Both the position numbers and the translations under genes were made by a program. From RGIG464 sp045643185 (GTDB lineage Bacteria > Myxococcota_A > Bradymonadia > UBA4248): a stretch of 6,625 nucleotides of DNA. Within the stretch, counting starts at the first letter, position 1. Every line of letters starts with the position of its first letter. The notes under the pieces were generated by a model, which made no database searches, was not told where the DNA came from, and was given only the letters and a program-made list of their open reading frames with translations. Shown here piece by piece: positions 5,313 through 6,625 of the stretch. Location: the NCBI GenBank assembly GCA_045643185.1, contig JAZUKH010000130.1, positions 1 to 6,625 of the forward strand, given 5' to 3'.

Positions 5313-6625
5313 ATGACGTTTAATCGATTATTTCTGGCTTTGAGCGCCGTTGCCCTCTTAGGGACAGCGTGCAGCGATGACAGCACAATCTCGGCAGGCG
5401 TTACCGGTTCCTGCCAAAACGACGACGCGTGCGACGGCGACCGCGTGTGTCGCGACGGCGTCTGCATACTCGAAGTCGGCCAAAACGGCGACTGCAGCGC
5501 CGAAAACTCGGTCTGCACGGTCGGCAAATGCGTCGATGGCAAGTGCAAGGTCGAGGAAAGCGAAAAACTCGGCAAAGTCGGCGACAAATGCACCAAGTCC
5601 AGTGAATGCAGCACCGACCTGTTCTGCAACAACAAAAAATGCGCCGAAAAATTAGACGCAGGCAAAGAATGCCATTCGGCCGAAGCTTGCAAATCCGGCA
5701 TCTGCGAAGACGAAACGTGCCTCGAAACCAAAGGCCTGGGCGAAGATTGCGGGCCCAACACGATCTGCAGCGAAAACCTGTGGTGCAACACCGAAAACAA
5801 GTGCGAGAATCTGCCCGAAGCCGGCGAAAAATGTGACCGCGACATCGGTTGTGCCGGCGGCGCCATCTGCTCTGCAAACATCTGTGTCAAAAAGAATCTC
5901 ACCGACGGCGCCCCATGCGACCTCCACAACCAGTGCGACACCAGCCACAACTGGTTCTGCGATGAAAACACGTCGACCTGCCTCAAACGCGTTCAGCTCG
6001 GCGACGAATGCGACGCCCTGCACGTCTGCGCGTCTGATCAGGTCTGCGCCAACGGAAAATGCCTTATCGACAACGGCCAATGCACCAACGACAACGACTG
6101 CAGCAAAGACACGTACTGCTGCACGAGCGACGAATGCTCGCCCAAAGGCCTCTGCATCCCCTACGGCGAAGGTCCGCGCGGCGATGTCAACGACCAGTGC
6201 GTCTATGAGACCGTGCCCGGCATGTTCGAAGCCGCCATCCAGTGCGAATGGAAAGCGCCGCCAACTGGCGACCCATACCCGAATCACAAAAACGTGCTGA
6301 CGACCCCACTCATCATCAATACGCCGCATGACTCTGGTCAGGCCAATGAGATCGTCTTCGTGACTTACAACAACAATGACGGTAGCTCACCTTCCAGCTC
6401 CGGCAGCGATATCAGTTACTACGGTGTTATCCGTATCATCAATGCTGAAACGTGCGAACAACACGAAAGTCTGTTTGACGATGCCAACCACATCATCGGT
6501 GGCTCCAACCCGGCCGCCGCCGACGTCGACGGTGACGGATTCGTCGAGATCTTCTCGGGACGTGGTACCGCTCAAAAATCTGGCGCCGGTGGCGGCCTTG
6601 TGGCCTGGCACTGGAAGCCCGATAG
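5313..6625 (+). CDS. Cysteine-rich repeat lipoprotein with FG-GAP repeat (3' partial)
   Basis: 437 codons are visible and the frame is still open at the window end. Residues 1-20 form a signal peptide ending LLGTAC, with Cys20 as the probable lipidated residue (Gly at -3 is unusual), so the protein is likely anchored at the cell envelope. Residues 34-250 hold eight units of about 27 residues with four Cys each (for example Cys34/40/46/51 and Cys93/99/105/110), spaced roughly C-x5-C-x5-C-x4-C. A ninth unit with six Cys, including a CC pair, spans 257-281. These resemble Dickkopf-like Cys-rich modules of Myxococcota surface proteins and would form disulphides outside the cytoplasm. A low-Cys region follows. 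Residues 400-412 then read AAADVDGDGFVEI, a typical FG-GAP/VCBS calcium-binding loop, so a beta-propeller probably continues beyond the window. Its function is unknown; adhesion or ligand binding at the surface is an inference from the architecture. Confidence 0.88.
   Translation, partial: MTFNRLFLALSAVALLGTACSDDSTISAGVTGSCQNDDACDGDRVCRDGVCILEVGQNGDCSAENSVCTVGKCVDGKCKVEESEKLGKVGDKCTKSSECSTDLFCNNKKCAEKLDAGKECHSAEACKSGICEDETCLETKGLGEDCGPNTICSENLWCNTENKCENLPEAGEKCDRDIGCAGGAICSANICVKKNLTDGAPCDLHNQCDTSHNWFCDENTSTCLKRVQLGDECDALHVCASDQVCANGKCLIDNGQCTNDNDCSKDTYCCTSDECSPKGLCIPYGEGPRGDVNDQCVYETVPGMFEAAIQCEWKAPPTGDPYPNHKNVLTTPLIINTPHDSGQANEIVFVTYNNNDGSSPSSSGSDISYYGVIRIINAETCEQHESLFDDANHIIGGSNPAAADVDGDGFVEIFSGRGTAQKSGAGGGLVAWHWKPD

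Noticed and set aside
5258..6329. Minus-strand ORFs of 242 and 225 aa, and other long frames, opposite the Cys-rich gene
   Set aside because: They lack plausible start signals and are shadows of a strongly supported lipoprotein frame with regular Cys spacing and an FG-GAP motif.
1..6625. CRISPR array, toxin-antitoxin or phage-defence system, integrase or transposase
   Set aside because: No regularly spaced short repeats and no matching protein motifs were found on either strand. The kinases have no neighbouring defence genes.

Overview
The window looks like the end of a metagenome or draft-genome contig from a Gram-negative bacterium, most likely a Myxococcota or Bradymonadales-like lineage (former Deltaproteobacteria). 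The signs are an Ala-rich multi-domain FKBP lipoprotein, tandem Hanks-type Ser/Thr kinases with the 'DFGAVAN...GTxGYMxPEQ' signature, and a lipoprotein with Cys-rich repeats followed by an FG-GAP (integrin-like) repeat. The lineage is inferred from gene style only.

Layout: (1) Bases 1-171 are not genomic. Bases 88-171 match the DNBSEQ (MGI/BGI) library adapter pair around a 10-base index, and bases 1-87 are an exact second copy of 172-258. The contig therefore starts in an untrimmed short-insert read-through, and real genome begins at 172. (2) 172-1523, minus strand: a lipoprotein with three FKBP-type prolyl isomerase domains. Its true C-terminus is lost, and the apparent last 13 residues and stop are translated adapter. 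(3) 1524-1822: a divergent intergenic region. (4) 1823-5065, plus strand: two paralogous Ser/Thr kinases separated by 6 bases, probably one operon. The first looks soluble. The second has a two-helix membrane hairpin. Each ends in a beta-rich module that may be DUF3592-like. (5) 5066-5312: an intergenic region with two hairpins, a copy of an 18-base motif also found before the kinase operon, and a TATAAT box. (6) 5313 to the window end, plus strand: a secreted lipoprotein with about nine cysteine-rich repeats, then the first FG-GAP calcium-binding repeat. It is cut by the window edge.

How the genes fit together: the FKBP protein and the Cys-rich protein are both predicted to be exported lipoproteins, so both would act in the envelope. 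The kinase pair would act on the cytoplasmic side. No direct functional link between the three units is visible. The most decisive observation is the adapter artefact, which imitates a small mobile element inside a duplication. The most interesting biology is the kinase pair with matching C-terminal modules, one soluble and one membrane-anchored.
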